64,000 nucleotides of DNA, taken from Microbacterium esteraromaticum (GTDB taxonomy: Bacteria; Actinomycetota; Actinomycetes; Actinomycetales; Microbacteriaceae). Every line of letters begins with the position of its first letter. Position 1 is the first letter of the stretch. The notes under the pieces were generated by a model. That model had not been told where the DNA came from. It did no database searches and saw nothing but the letters and a program-made list of their open reading frames with translations. Positions 9,050 to 18,230 of this stretch are shown here, one piece after another. Made by a program: the position numbers and the translations under genes. The DNA lies in NCBI RefSeq assembly GCF_017303215.1, contig NZ_JAEMWU010000001.1, forward strand, positions 1,798,001-1,862,000. Reading direction: 5' to 3'.

Positions 9050-10147
9050 ATGACCGACAGCTCCACTCCCGCCGACACCGCAGCGCTCACGTTCACGGTG
9101 ACCAAGAACCTGGCCGCGAAGAGCCCTGCTCAGCGCGACGAGGTGCTGGCCAACCCGGGGTTCGGCACCGACTTCACCGACCACATGGTTGACATCTGCT
9201 GGTCTGAGAAGGGCGGCTGGCACCGTCCGCGGGTGCAGCCCTACGGGCCGATCCCGCTCGACCCGGCCGCGGCCGTGCTGCACTACGGTCAGGAGATCTT
9301 CGAGGGCATCAAGGCGTATCGCCACGCCGACGGGTCGGTGCACACGTTCCGCCCCGACCGCAATGCGGCCCGGCTGCAGCGCAGTGCTCGCCGGCTCGCG
9401 CTGCCCGAACTGCCCACCGAGTACTTCGTGCAGTCGCTGCGTGAGCTGATCGCCGTCGACGGTGCCTGGGTGCCGTCCGGTGCCGACCAGAGCCTGTACC
9501 TGCGGCCGTTCATGTTCGCCAAAGAGGCCTTCCTCGGTGTGCGCCCGGCCAAGAAGGTCGCGTACTACGTGATCGCCTCTCCCGCCGGCGCCTACTTCAG
9601 CGGTGGCGTCAAGCCGGTGCGCATTTGGCTGTCGACGAACTACGCCCGTGCGGGCAAGGGTGGCACCGGCGCGGCCAAGACCGGCGGCAACTACGCGTCG
9701 AGCCTGCTGCCTCAGGCCGAGGCCAGCGCCAAGGGCTGCGACCAGGTGGTCTTCCTCGATCAGGACGGCAACGTCGAGGAGCTCGGCGGTATGAACGTCG
9801 TGTTCGTGTACAAGGACGGACGCGTGGTCACGCCGCAGTCCGACAGCATCCTCGAGGGAATCACGCGCGACTCACTGTTGCAGCTTGCCGAGGATCGCGG
9901 TCTGACCGTCGAGCGCCGAGCGGTCTCGCTCGATGAGTGGCGGCAGGGCGTCGCCTCGGGCGACATCGTCGAGGTGTTCGCGTGCGGCACGGCCGCGGTG
10001 GTCACTCCGATCGGCGCGCTCGTCTCGGACGAGTTCGAGGACGAGCAGCCTCTCGGTGAGCTGGCGATGTCGCTGCGCGAGGAGCTCACCGACATCCAGT
10101 ACGGCCGCCGCGAAGACAAGCACGGCTGGTTGACCCGCCTGGATTGA
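9050..10147 (+). CDS. ilvE: Branched-chain amino acid aminotransferase
   Basis: PLP enzyme of class IV that interconverts branched-chain 2-oxo acids and Leu, Ile or Val with glutamate. 365 residues. Motifs: HYGQEIFEGIKAYRH, LYLRPFMFA, the PLP lysine in AAKTGGNYASSLL, FLDQDGNVEELGGMN and DSILEGITRDSLL. A frame continuing up to 8996 exists, but the ATG at 9050 has AGAGGA just upstream and matches the usual family N-terminus. It follows leuB on the same strand and is probably in the same transcript. A GC-rich hairpin follows directly. Confidence 0.95.
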   Translation: MTDSSTPADTAALTFTVTKNLAAKSPAQRDEVLANPGFGTDFTDHMVDICWSEKGGWHRPRVQPYGPIPLDPAAAVLHYGQEIFEGIKAYRHADGSVHTFRPDRNAARLQRSARRLALPELPTEYFVQSLRELIAVDGAWVPSGADQSLYLRPFMFAKEAFLGVRPAKKVAYYVIASPAGAYFSGGVKPVRIWLSTNYARAGKGGTGAAKTGGNYASSLLPQAEASAKGCDQVVFLDQDGNVEELGGMNVVFVYKDGRVVTPQSDSILEGITRDSLLQLAEDRGLTVERRAVSLDEWRQGVASGDIVEVFACGTAAVVTPIGALVSDEFEDEQPLGELAMSLREELTDIQYGRREDKHGWLTRLD

Positions 10148-10175
10148 GCGCGCGCTGCGCGCCTGACGCGCGCTC
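10146..10175 (+). terminator. Hairpin directly after ilvE
   Basis: GAGCGCGCG (10146-10154, including the last two bases of the stop codon) pairs perfectly with CGCGCGCTC (10167-10175). No T-tract. Probable end of the leuB-ilvE transcript. Confidence 0.45.
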
Positions 10176-10201
10176 GCCTGTCTCGCATTGCGCGCCTGAT
10201 T

Positions 10202-10285
10202 CGCCGACACCCCTACTTGCCGCCCACACCCCCAGGTGTGGACGCCCGCAGGTGGGGGTGTCGGCGCGAAGTGGGGGTGTCGGCG
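10202..10285. repeat. 84-bp palindromic element, left copy
   Basis: Four 14-bp modules in the order a, b, loop, b', a'. The right side holds two direct copies of TGGGGGTGTCGGCG (10253-10266 and 10272-10285) joined by CGAAG; the left side holds their inverted, slightly decayed partners (CGCCGACACCCCTA and CGCCCACACCCCCA). The total length and module spacing equal those of the element at 11426-11509, so they are copies of one element. They bracket the broken AbiEi/DUF559-type gene. No protein is encoded within. Confidence 0.85.
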
Positions 10286-10384
10286 CGGGGCGACTCGTTC
10301 TGCACAATCCACCGATTCGCGCGGATCGCGTGAGCGGCTGTGGAGAGCGCGTGATTCGGGGAGACCGGCGTACATCCTGTGGGG

Positions 10385-11363
10385 ATGCGTCGCCGTATCG
10401 ACATTCCGCAAGCACGAGCGCTGGTGCTGTCTCGACATCAGGTGCTGGCCTCCGGCTATAGCGAGCGTCAGATGCGCTCGGATCTCGACTCCGGTCGGCT
10501 GCTTCGTCTGCACCGTGGCAGCTACGTACTGCGCAAATCTGGGACGAACTGTGGTGGGAAGGACGTCATCTGCTCCGCGTGCTCGCGGTGCACGCCGCGA
10601 GCCCGGGGCCCGGCCCGGTGTTCACCCATACCTCGGCCGCGGCGCTGTGGGGTCTGCCGCTGTACCGTGTCGGGGCCGCACCGGTGCAGGTGCTGGTTGA
10701 CGGGCAACGCCACAGTCGCGTGATCGCGGACGTCATCCGCCGCGACATGAAGGTGGATCCCGCCGACATCGTCGAGATCGACGGCATCCGCGTCACATCG
10801 CCGACCCGCACCGCGATGGACATCGCGCGCACGTATCCGTTCCCGGCGGCGGTCGCCTGCGCCGACGCCGCGTTGCGCCGTGCGGCGGTCGACGATACAT
10901 CGTGGATGCTGAAGCCGACGCCGCATGGCGTGAGGACGCCGCTCGGCTCGCGACGCCTGGGCTGCGCGGCGTACGGCAGGCTCGTCGCGCGCTGGAGTTC
11001 GCCGACGGGCGCGCGGATCTGCCGGGCGAGAGCGTCAGCCGGGCGCACCTGCACACGCTCGGGTTCCGTGGCTTTGACCTGCAGGTACCCGTCACCGGCT
11101 CGGAAGGTCAGCAGTACTGGCTCGACTTCGCCTTTCCGCGTGCACGGTGCTTCGGCGAGTTCGACGGGGCGGCGAAGTACACCGAGCCTGCGCTCAGAGC
11201 TGCTCCGTCGGCACAGCAGGCGGTGCTTGACGAGAAGAGCCGCGAAGATGACGTGCGCGGCGTCACCGGGTGGCGGTTCGCCCGGTGGGGTCACGATCAC
11301 ATTCGCACCGCGGATGTTCTGGGGGCGCGTCTCGCGGCCTTCGGTGTCCGTCCGCCCGGGTGA
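10385..11363 (+). pseudogene. AbiEi-antitoxin-domain / DUF559 nuclease-like protein, two frameshifts
   Basis: Continuous homology-like sequence in three successive frames. Part 1 (from ATG 10385): IDIPQARALVLSRHQVLASG with RQMRSDLDSGRLLRLHRGSYVL, an AbiEi-type N-terminal winged-helix signature. The frame breaks near 10538-10541; adding one base restores SWDELWWEGRHLLRVLAVH. Part 2 runs from there through THTSAAALWGLPLYR and VTSPTRTAMDIA, then breaks near 10903-10906; adding one base restores TSWDAEADAAWREDAARLAT. Part 3 ends with YWLDFAFPRARCFGEFDGAAKY and GWRFARWGHDHI, resembling DUF559 (a Vsr-like nuclease fold). The intact protein would be about 325 residues. Both lesions equal a one-base loss; sequencing error is possible, but neighbouring genes are clean. 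Confidence 0.8.
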
Positions 11364-11425
11364 GGCCGGCCCCGCCGCGTTCGTCTCACCCCGCCCCGCC
11401 CCGGCTCGCCCCGCCGCGCCGGCTT

Positions 11426-11509
11426 CGCCGACACCCCCATCTGGCGTCGACACCCCCACCTGCGGGCGCCCATAACTGGGGGTGTCGACGCGAAGTGGGG
11501 GTGTCGGCG
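11426..11509. repeat. 84-bp palindromic element, right copy (perfect arms)
   Basis: Modules: CGCCGACACCCCCA (11426-11439), spacer TCTGG, CGTCGACACCCCCA (11445-11458), an 18-base loop, TGGGGGTGTCGACG (11477-11490), spacer CGAAG, TGGGGGTGTCGGCG (11496-11509). Both 14-bp arm pairs are perfectly complementary, so the element can extrude as a 28-bp two-tier hairpin with one 5x5 internal loop. Same length and order as the copy at 10202-10285, lying on the other side of the frameshifted gene. Confidence 0.9.
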
Positions 11510-11583
11510 GTGGACAGCGGGAGCGATGGACAGCGGGGACGGGCCAGGAAGGGGCGGGGCGAGCCGCGTGCGAGGGTGGCGGA

Positions 11584-11589
11584 TAGGCT
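11584..11589 (+). promoter_or_regulatory. -10 box of a leaderless promoter (FAH-family gene)
   Basis: TAGGCT six bases before the GTG start at 11596. Confidence 0.5.
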
Positions 11590-11595
11590 GACGGA

Positions 11596-12372
11596 GTGAA
11601 GATCGCGCGCTTCAGCCACAACGACGGCATCCGCTACGGCATCCTCGACGATTCAGACCTGGTCGTGCTCGACGGCGACCCGATGTTCGCCGGTTACGAA
11701 CCGACGGGCGAGCGCATCCCGCTCGCCGACGTCGCGCTGCTGGCGCCGGTGATCCCGCGATCGAAGATCGTCTGCGTCGGGCGCAACTACCACGACCACG
11801 CCGCCGAGTTCGGCAACGTCGCCCCCGAGGAGCCGTTGCTGTTTCTCAAGCCGAACACGGCGGTGATCGGTCCGGGCGACGCGATCGTACGTCCGTCGCT
11901 CTCGGAGCGGGTGGAGTTCGAGGGTGAGCTGGTTGCTGTGATCGGACGCATCGCGAAGAACGTCGACGCGGCGGATGCCCTCGATTACGTGTTCGGTTAC
12001 ACCGTGGGCAACGACGTGACGGCGCGCGACCTGCAGCGCAAGGACGGCCAGTGGACCCGGGGCAAGGGGTTCGACACGTTCTGCCCGCTCGGGCCCGTGA
12101 TCGAGACCGAGCTCGATGTGGCGTCGTCACGGCTCGAGACGCGGGTGAATGGTGAGGTGCGCCAGCAGGCGCCGCTGACCGACATGATCCACTCGGTCGC
12201 CGACATCATCGCCTACGCGTCGGCGGCATTCACGCTGCTGCCCGGTGACGCCATCATGACCGGCACACCGGCCGGTGTCGGCGAGCTGGTGGCGGGAGAT
12301 GTCGTCGAGGTGGACATCAGCGGCCTGGGTGTCATGCGCAACACGGTGCGCGACGCGGCGCCCCGATCGTGA
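11596..12372 (+). CDS. Fumarylacetoacetate hydrolase family protein
   Basis: 258 residues of the FAH fold. Core motifs: [45 protein letters not shown] (metal-binding Glu residues), [14 protein letters not shown] and [13 protein letters not shown]. Relatives cleave or decarboxylate acylpyruvates, 2-oxo-diacids or 2-hydroxyhepta-2,4-dienedioates; the exact substrate cannot be read here. GTG start at 11596 with a -10 box immediately upstream, so the mRNA is probably leaderless. Its stop overlaps the GTG start of the MFS gene, so they are coupled. Gene order ilvE-FAH-gltX looks like a conserved family block (from memory, not checked). Confidence 0.9.
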   Translation: MKIARFSHNDGIRYGILDDSDLVVLDGDPMFAGYEPTGERIPLADVALLAPVIPRSKIVCVGRNYHDHAAEFGNVAPEEPLLFLKPNTAVIGPGDAIVRPSLSERVEFEGELVAVIGRIAKNVDAADALDYVFGYTVGNDVTARDLQRKDGQWTRGKGFDTFCPLGPVIETELDVASSRLETRVNGEVRQQAPLTDMIHSVADIIAYASAAFTLLPGDAIMTGTPAGVGELVAGDVVEVDISGLGVMRNTVRDAAPRS

Positions 12373-13625
12373 GCGCGATCACCGCCGAGGCGCTGCCGGG
12401 ACTGCAGCGCCGTACAGTTCTCATCCTCTCGCTTGGCCAGGTGCTTGGCGGCATCGCCTTCGGAGCGACAGTATCGCTCGGTGCTCTGCTGGCTGCCGAC
12501 CTGTCGGGGGATGATGCGCTGTCGGGCCTGGCGACGGCATCCGTGACGCTGGGGGCGGCTGCGTTCGCGATCCCGCTGGCTCGCTTCGCCGCGCGTCGGG
12601 GTCGACGACTGTCGCTGACGGCCGGCAATCTGTTCGCCCTGATCGGCATCGGGGTGGTGATCCTCGCGGCGGCGCTTCGGGTGTTCCCGCTGCTGCTTGT
12701 GGGAATCATCATGATCGGCATGGGTAACGCCGGCAACCTGCAGTCCCGCTTCGCGGCGACCGACCTGGCGGCGCCCGAGCACCGCGGACGCGATCTGTCG
12801 ATCGTGGTCTGGTCGACGACGATCGGCGGCGTGACCGGGCCGCTGCTGCTGACCCCCGGTGAGGCGCTCGGGCAGATGGTGGGAATGCCTCCGCTCACCG
12901 GCGCATATCTGTTCTCGCTCGTGGCGCAGGCCACGGCGCTCGTGCTGTACCTGGTCGCGTTGCGACCCGACCCGCTGCTGACGGCCCTGAACCTGGCGTC
13001 GATGCCCTCGAAGGCCGCCGCGCTCGGCTCTGACATTGATCGGCCGATCACGGCGCGCTACGCGATCTTCGCCGTGTCGGGGTCGCACGCGGTCATGGCG
13101 TCGGTGATGGCGATGACGCCGATCCACCTCTCGCACATGGCGCACCGTGCCGGTGGTGATGCCACGACGAGTACCGATGTCACGTTGCTCGTCGGCGTGA
13201 CGATCGCGTTGCACGTGGCCGGCATGTACGGCCTGTCGCCGGTGTTCGGCATCCTCGCCGATCGGTGGGGCCGTGTGCGGGTGGTGCTGCTCGGCCAGGG
13301 GATGTTCGTGGTCTCGTTGCTGTTCGCGATCTTCGCGGGCGAGAACGCCGCCGGTGTGATCGTTGCCCTGATCCTGCTCGGGCTCGGGTGGAGCGCGGCG
13401 ACGGTGGCCGGTGCGGCCTTGCTGACCGAGTCTTCGACCGTGCAGATGCGTCCGCGTCGTCAGGGGCTCAGCGACTCGCTGATGAGCCTTACCGCCGCGG
13501 CTGGCGCCGCGGGGGCGGGTCTCGTGCTGACGCAGTTCGGGTATGGCGGGCTCGGCGTGGTGGCGCTGGTGATCGTGATCGCGATCATCGTGCTCTCGCC
13601 GCTCGGGCGGATCCGCGAGGCGTGA
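12369..13625 (+). CDS. MFS transporter, 12-helix type
   Basis: 418 residues, about 12 hydrophobic segments in two halves with a longer central cytoplasmic loop near residue 215. The loop between helices 2 and 3 reads [10 protein letters not shown], a relaxed motif A, and [13 protein letters not shown] near residue 295 is its repeat in the second half. Substrate unknown. GTG start overlaps the FAH-family stop (GTGA). The sequence just after its stop offers an ATG (TGATG) for the small frame discussed separately. Probably one transcript from 11584 to 14520. Confidence 0.85.
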   Translation: MSAITAEALPGLQRRTVLILSLGQVLGGIAFGATVSLGALLAADLSGDDALSGLATASVTLGAAAFAIPLARFAARRGRRLSLTAGNLFALIGIGVVILAAALRVFPLLLVGIIMIGMGNAGNLQSRFAATDLAAPEHRGRDLSIVVWSTTIGGVTGPLLLTPGEALGQMVGMPPLTGAYLFSLVAQATALVLYLVALRPDPLLTALNLASMPSKAAALGSDIDRPITARYAIFAVSGSHAVMASVMAMTPIHLSHMAHRAGGDATTSTDVTLLVGVTIALHVAGMYGLSPVFGILADRWGRVRVVLLGQGMFVVSLLFAIFAGENAAGVIVALILLGLGWSAATVAGAALLTESSTVQMRPRRQGLSDSLMSLTAAAGAAGAGLVLTQFGYGGLGVVALVIVIAIIVLSPLGRIREA

Positions 13626-13753
13626 TGGCACGCACCGCGGGGCGTGGCACAGCTTCGGAGATCTGCATATCTTCGGACCGCCACGCCTGTGGCATCCGAT
13701 GTTGTGCCGAACTCCGTCGCTACGCAGGCCTCCATGGGGACGCGCACCGGTGA
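13625..13753 (+). CDS. Possible 42-residue coupled ORF with internal RNA hairpin
   Basis: ATG overlaps the MFS stop (TGATG) and its TGA overlaps the methyltransferase GTG (GTGA), so it fills the gap exactly. The product would have four cysteines (Cys14, 22, 26, 27). Against coding: only about two thirds of third positions are G/C, well below the neighbours. Inside it, 13654-13677 can form a 9-bp RNA stem closed by CTGCAT, with two G-U pairs that work only in plus-strand RNA. It may be a spacer with an RNA element rather than a protein gene. Confidence 0.25.
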   Translation: MARTAGRGTASEICISSDRHACGIRCCAELRRYAGLHGDAHR

Positions 13754-14520
13754 GCTGGGCCGGAACCGGCGACGCGTACGCCGCCTCGTACGCGCAGCTC
13801 TGCGCGGGCACGGGGGAAGTGCTGCGTGCGCACGTCGGTGTGCCCGGCGGGCGGTCGCTGCTCGACGTCGGCGCCGGTGACGGCACGCTCGCGGCGGCCT
13901 GGTCGGATGCCGGATGGCGGGTCACCGCGGCGGAGCCTGAGGCGAGCATGCGCCGGGCGGCCACGCTGCAGCATCCGACCCTGACGATCACGGCGGACGC
14001 CCTGCCCGCGCTGTCGTTCGACGACGGCGCGTTCGACGTCGTCGTCGCGAACTTCGTGCTGAACCATGTGTCTGATCCGTCTGCTGCGGCGTCTGAGCTG
14101 CGCCGTGTGGCTGCGGGAACCGTGGCCGCGTCGATCTGGTCGGCGTCGCCGGCGTCGCTGTGGGGCGAGGTGACCACGCGGGCCGGGGTGATGCCACTGG
14201 CGGGTGCGCGGCTGCCTGCCGACAAGGACTTCGAGCGCACGGCATCCGGTTTCGAGCGCATGCTGCGCGGCGCGGGCTGGGAGCCCGTCGTTGCCGAGCA
14301 CACCTGGACGTGGCGTCCCACGCCCGAGATGCTGTGGCGATCGGTCGTCGGGGGAGTTGCCGGGGCCGGCGCGCTCTACGCGACGCTGTCGGATGCCGAC
14401 CGTCGGCGCTATCGCCAGGCGTTCGACGCGGTCATCGACGAACGCCGCGACGGTGAGGTGATCCCGCACGTGCAGACCGCGGCCGTTGCGGTGGATCATC
14501 GGGGCGGGCAGGCCCGGTGA
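13750..14520 (+). CDS. SAM-dependent methyltransferase (class I)
   Basis: 256 residues from the GTG at 13750. Motif I is LLDVGAGDGTLAAAW (about 36-50), motif II/III region is WRVTAAEPEASMRRAA, and motif IV is FDDGAFDVVVANFVLNHVSD, the Methyltransf_11-like arrangement. A longer frame up to 13699 exists, but its extra residues are not family-like. Substrate unknown; the C-terminal half (about 130-256) is probably the acceptor-binding part. Last gene of the FAH-MFS run; gltX starts 32 bases later behind its own -10 box (TAGAAT at 14538-14543). Confidence 0.85.
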   Translation: MSWAGTGDAYAASYAQLCAGTGEVLRAHVGVPGGRSLLDVGAGDGTLAAAWSDAGWRVTAAEPEASMRRAATLQHPTLTITADALPALSFDDGAFDVVVANFVLNHVSDPSAAASELRRVAAGTVAASIWSASPASLWGEVTTRAGVMPLAGARLPADKDFERTASGFERMLRGAGWEPVVAEHTWTWRPTPEMLWRSVVGGVAGAGALYATLSDADRRRYRQAFDAVIDERRDGEVIPHVQTAAVAVDHRGGQAR

Positions 14521-14552
14521 GAGGCATCGGGCACGGATAGAATCGAGGGGAT

Positions 14553-16061
14553 ATGGCTACTGTGCATCCCCTCACCACCACCGCGACCGGTTCCGACGTC
14601 CGCGTACGCTTCTGTCCTTCGCCGACCGGCCTGCCGCATGTCGGCATGGTGCGCACGGCGCTGTACAACTGGGCATACGCGCGCCACAACGGCGGCAAGC
14701 TGATCTTCCGCATCGAAGACACCGACGCGGCCCGTGACAGCGAGGAGAGCTTCCGCCAGCTGGTCGACGCGCTCACCTGGATGAAGATCGACTGGGATGA
14801 GGGGGTCGAGGTCGGCGGGCCGCACGCCCCGTATCGGCAGTCGCAGCGCCACGACATCTACCGTGAGGTCATCGACAAGCTGCTGGCGACGGGCGCGCTG
14901 TACGAGAGCTACTCGACGGCCGAAGAGATCGACGCGCGTAACGAGGCGGCGGGCCGCGCCAAGCAGCTCGGCTACGACAACTTCGACCGCGATCTCACGG
15001 ACGAGCAGCGCGCGGCGTTCCGCGCCGAGGGCCGTCAGCCGGCCCTGCGCCTGCGCGTGCCCGATGAGGACCTGACCTACGACGACCTGATCCGCGGCGA
15101 GGTGACCTTCCCGGCCGGCTCGTTCCCCGACTTCGTCGTCGTGCGCCCCAACGGTGTGCCGCTATACACGTTCGTGAACCCGGTCGACGACGCCCTGATG
15201 GGCATCACGCACGTGCTGCGCGGTGAAGACCTGATGCCGTCGACGGCCCGTCAGCTGGCGCTGTACGACGCGCTGATCCAGGCCGGCGTCACCACTTTCG
15301 TGCCGCGCTTCGCGCACATGCCGCTGGTGCTCGGTGAGACCGGCAACAAGAAGCTCTCCAAGCGTGACCCGCAGGCAGATCTGTTCCTGCACCGTGAGCG
15401 TGGGTTCATCCACGAGGGCCTGCTGAACTACCTGGCGCTGCTGGGCTGGTCGATCGCACCCGACCGCGACGTGTTCTCGCTGAGCGAGTTCATCGAGGCG
15501 TTCGACATCGTCGACGTCAACCCGAACCCGGCACGCTTCGACCAGAAGAAGGCTGAGTCGATCAACGGCGACCACATCCGCATGCTCGAGGGCAAGGACT
15601 TCGCCGAGCGGATGCTGCCGTACCTGGCCGACGCCGGTGTGTTCGGTGGTGCCGAGCCGACGCACGAGCAGATCGTGCTGGCCTTCCGCGCGGCGCCGCT
15701 GGTTCAGGAGCGCATGCAGCTGCTGGGTGACGCGCCGGGCATGCTCGGCTTCCTGTTCACCGACGAGGTGACGTATGAGCCCGACGCCATGAAGGGGCTT
15801 CCGGCGAACGCCGCCGAGGTGCTGACCGCGTGCGTCGCGGCTCTCGAGCCGGTCGAGGAGTTCACTCCGAATGCTGTGCAGCAGGCGCTCTCGGAGGCGC
15901 TGATCGACGGGCTCGGGCTAAAGCCGCGCGTGGCGTACGGTCCGCCGCGGGTCGCGCTGAGCGGTCGCCGGGTGTCGCCGCCGTTGTTCGAGTCGATGGA
16001 GCTGCTGGGCAAGGACGAGACGCTGCGTCGACTGCGCGCTCTCGCCGATCACCTGGCGTGA
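14553..16061 (+). CDS. gltX: Glutamyl-tRNA synthetase
   Basis: Class I aminoacyl-tRNA synthetase, 502 residues. HIGH-type motif is [11 protein letters not shown] (about 26), then [16 protein letters not shown], and the KMSKS-type loop is KLSKRDPQ (about 267). The C-terminal anticodon-binding helical domain follows from about 330. In actinobacteria lacking GlnRS this enzyme is non-discriminating and also charges tRNA-Gln (family knowledge); a tRNA-Gln gene lies 1.4 kb downstream. TAGAAT (14538-14543) nine bases before the ATG gives a nearly leaderless mRNA. The stop overlaps the exporter start (GTGA). Confidence 0.96.
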   Translation: MATVHPLTTTATGSDVRVRFCPSPTGLPHVGMVRTALYNWAYARHNGGKLIFRIEDTDAARDSEESFRQLVDALTWMKIDWDEGVEVGGPHAPYRQSQRHDIYREVIDKLLATGALYESYSTAEEIDARNEAAGRAKQLGYDNFDRDLTDEQRAAFRAEGRQPALRLRVPDEDLTYDDLIRGEVTFPAGSFPDFVVVRPNGVPLYTFVNPVDDALMGITHVLRGEDLMPSTARQLALYDALIQAGVTTFVPRFAHMPLVLGETGNKKLSKRDPQADLFLHRERGFIHEGLLNYLALLGWSIAPDRDVFSLSEFIEAFDIVDVNPNPARFDQKKAESINGDHIRMLEGKDFAERMLPYLADAGVFGGAEPTHEQIVLAFRAAPLVQERMQLLGDAPGMLGFLFTDEVTYEPDAMKGLPANAAEVLTACVAALEPVEEFTPNAVQQALSEALIDGLGLKPRVAYGPPRVALSGRRVSPPLFESMELLGKDETLRRLRALADHLA

Positions 16062-17371
16062 CGCACGAGACGGCGCAGCTCATGATTCCCACGGCCGAGG
16101 CGGATGTCATCCTCGGTGAGCTGGGGGTTCTGCTTCTGGAGTGCGGTACGTCCGTCACGGATGTGCGCGGCACCTTGGAACAGGTGAGCCGTATTGCAGC
16201 GCCCGGGGTGTCGGTGGAGTTCGCCATCTTGCCGGAGATGGTGATGGTGAGCCGGCCGGGTTCTTCTGCGGCGACCACGACCGTGATCGGCAAGGGTGAG
16301 GCCCTGACGTTCCGTCAGTCGGCGCGGGCGAGCCGCCTGGTGCGCGACCTCGAGTCGGGTGCCGTCGCGTTGGAGGATGCCCCGCAGCGTATCGCTGCCA
16401 TCCGCGCGACGCCCCGGCATCTGCCTGGCGTACAGAGCGTGCTGGGCTGTGGGCTGCTGTCGTTGGGGCTGGCGGTGCTGTTCCGCTGCCCGTGGTGGGC
16501 GGCGGTGCTGGCGATGCTCGTGGGCGCCATCGTCGGCGGCCTGATGCTGGTGATGATGCGGGTGCGTGCGGCCGCGGCCGTGGCCCCGTTCGTGTCGGCG
16601 TTCGTGTCGACGGTGCTCGTGGGGTGGGCGGCGGGGCTGCTGGATCTCGGGCCGGTACCGCTGTTCGCGGTGTGCGCGCCGATCGCGATCCTCGTGCCGG
16701 GCGCACTGATCACGAACGCCCTGCTGGAGCTGACCTCGACCGACATCGTGACCGGGGCGTCGCGCCTGATGTACGGGCTCATCATGCTCGCCTTCATGGC
16801 GGCCGGTGTCTATTCGGGTGCCGCGCTGACGGGGCTGAGTGTCGATTCGGCGTCGGCTGCGCTGGTCGGCGACGCCGTGCAGCTTTCGGGTGATGGTGGG
16901 GGATGGACGGCATTGCCGCCGCTGTGGATGTCGTGGTTCGCCGTCGTGGTGCTGGCGATCGGCATCGGCCTGGCCTTCGGGTCGGGCGTGCGACTGACGG
17001 TGGTGTGCATCGTGGTGATGACCGGCACGTATGCGGTGCTCGCCGCGTTCAGCGCGCAGGTGGGCAACGTGGTGGCGATGGGTATCGCTGCGGCGATCTT
17101 GTTCGTCGCGGCGCGTGTGCTGGAGCGTGTGACGCTGGCGATTCCGGCCACCGTGTCGTTCCAGCCGGCGTTCCTGCTGCTGGTGCCCGGAACGATCGGG
17201 TTGGTCTCGCTGGCGAGCTTCGACGCGCAGGCGCTGGCGTCGGCGCCGATGATGTTCTTGAGCCTGTGCATCGGCACGAAGGTCGGCGCACTGCTGGCCG
17301 ACCTGGCACGGATCACGCGTTCGACGGTGTTCCGATACTGGGTGCGCCCCGCCCGCATGGGGGAGCTGTGA
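16058..17371 (+). CDS. Threonine/serine exporter, ThrE family
   Basis: 437 residues. The N-terminal soluble domain (about 1-120) shows [20 protein letters not shown] and [15 protein letters not shown], the ThrE/DUF1212 signature. About ten hydrophobic segments follow, with the second half corresponding to the ThrB/YjjB-like part ([20 protein letters not shown]). In Corynebacterium ThrE exports threonine and serine by proton exchange; this is a single-chain form. GTG at 16058 overlaps the gltX stop; an in-frame ATG at 16082 is an alternative start. Coupling to gltX suggests co-transcription, not a shared function. Confidence 0.85.
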   Translation: MTHETAQLMIPTAEADVILGELGVLLLECGTSVTDVRGTLEQVSRIAAPGVSVEFAILPEMVMVSRPGSSAATTTVIGKGEALTFRQSARASRLVRDLESGAVALEDAPQRIAAIRATPRHLPGVQSVLGCGLLSLGLAVLFRCPWWAAVLAMLVGAIVGGLMLVMMRVRAAAAVAPFVSAFVSTVLVGWAAGLLDLGPVPLFAVCAPIAILVPGALITNALLELTSTDIVTGASRLMYGLIMLAFMAAGVYSGAALTGLSVDSASAALVGDAVQLSGDGGGWTALPPLWMSWFAVVVLAIGIGLAFGSGVRLTVVCIVVMTGTYAVLAAFSAQVGNVVAMGIAAAILFVAARVLERVTLAIPATVSFQPAFLLLVPGTIGLVSLASFDAQALASAPMMFLSLCIGTKVGALLADLARITRSTVFRYWVRPARMGEL

Positions 17372-17483
17372 TGGCCTGTGGTTGCCGCACACGCGCGACG
17401 CGCCCGGGCTGTGCGCACCGATTCGCCATCCGGGCATAGCTCGGGTAAGCTTGTATCTCGGTGCGGGGCCCAGGTTCCGCCCT

Positions 17484-17555
17484 TGGGGTATGGTGTAATT
17501 GGCAACACGGCTGATTCTGGTTCAGTTGTTCTTGGTTCGAGTCCAGGTACCCCAG
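17484..17555 (+). tRNA. tRNA-Gln (CTG anticodon)
   Basis: Acceptor stem TGGGGTA (17484-17490) pairs with TACCCCA (17548-17554), discriminator G at 17555, and CCA is encoded at 17556-17558. D stem GTGT/ACAC, anticodon stem GCTGA/TCAGT with one G-U pair, anticodon CTG at 17517-17519, T arm containing GGTTCGAGTCC. Reads CAG codons. A hairpin terminator follows ten bases later. Confidence 0.96.
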
Positions 17556-17565
17556 CCAACAGATA

Positions 17566-17602
17566 GGCCCGGAATTCCGCAGCAAGGCGGAAGATCCGGG
17601 CC
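17566..17602 (+). terminator. Rho-independent terminator after tRNA-Gln
   Basis: GGCCCGG and TTCCGC on the left pair with GCGGAA and CCGGGCC on the right (17566-17580 with 17587-17602, small bulge), followed by the T-rich TCTGTCGTTTC. Confidence 0.8.
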
Positions 17603-17684
17603 TCTGTCGTTTCTCCCGAGGTATCGATCATCGCGAGGCATGTTCAGCTCTGTCGCCCCGGCGCCCGCAGATAGAGTCTCCAGC

Positions 17685-18170
17685 ATGGAAAGCGATGGTT
17701 CGACTCCCGCTGAAGGCCTTGGCGCCGCATCGGCATCGCAAGAAGCCAACGCCCGTCACCTGCCGCGGCCGAAGCGCTACTGGGTGATGCTGGGGCTCTT
17801 CCTGTCTGTCTTCGCGCTACTTCCGTACATGACCGGCCTACCCGTTGTGGTGCAGTTTGTCGCACCCGTGCTTCTGGTGCTGCTCATCGCGCTCGTCGCG
17901 GCCCGGAAGCAGCCGACCGCGGTTCGACAGATCAAACCATCCGGGCGCATGGTGCTGCAGATTGCCGGGTTCGCGGCCCTCGTCGGAGTCGTGGCGGGAG
18001 CCAGCCGTGGCGCCTATGCAGCGCAGGGCTGGTGGTGGGCACCGCTGGCCGCCGCCGTAATCCTGTTCGGGGTCGTCGTCACGCTAGGCCCGCTGATGGA
18101 TCGTTCCTGGGCTCGCCGCGTGCGCACGGCGCCGTTCGACCGAAACAGAGCGACAGCGATCCGCATCTAG
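17685..18170 (+). CDS. Small membrane protein, unknown function
   Basis: 161 residues with four hydrophobic segments (about 28-45, 49-65, 83-102, 108-128), a polar N-terminus and a basic C-terminus (RSWARRVRTAPFDRNR). No recognised domain. A longer frame runs back through the tRNA-Gln terminator, but TAGAGT at 17672-17677 lies seven bases before the ATG at 17685, supporting a leaderless start there. It stands alone, ending at a strong hairpin shared with the convergent ABC operon. Confidence 0.7.
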   Translation: MESDGSTPAEGLGAASASQEANARHLPRPKRYWVMLGLFLSVFALLPYMTGLPVVVQFVAPVLLVLLIALVAARKQPTAVRQIKPSGRMVLQIAGFAALVGVVAGASRGAYAAQGWWWAPLAAAVILFGVVVTLGPLMDRSWARRVRTAPFDRNRATAIRI

Positions 18171-18182
18171 CCGGCCTACCAC

Positions 18183-18225
18183 CGTGCGGGCGGCCCCACG
18201 CCACTGGCACCCGGCCGCCCGCACG
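18183..18225. terminator. 13-bp hairpin between convergent genes
   Basis: CGTGCGGGCGGCC (18183-18195) pairs perfectly with GGCCGCCCGCACG (18213-18225). It sits between the membrane protein gene and the end of the minus-strand binding-protein gene and could serve both. Confidence 0.7.
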
Positions 18226-18230
18226 ATGTG

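Noticed and set aside
10202..11509. CRISPR array or insertion sequence at the repeats
   Set aside because: Only two copies over a kilobase apart, palindromic with no spacer series, no transposase frame and no target-site duplication that I can identify.
12213..14321. Minus-strand frame of 702 codons opposite the MFS and methyltransferase genes
   Set aside because: Low-complexity Arg/His/Gln-rich translation without motifs; the plus-strand genes are clear.
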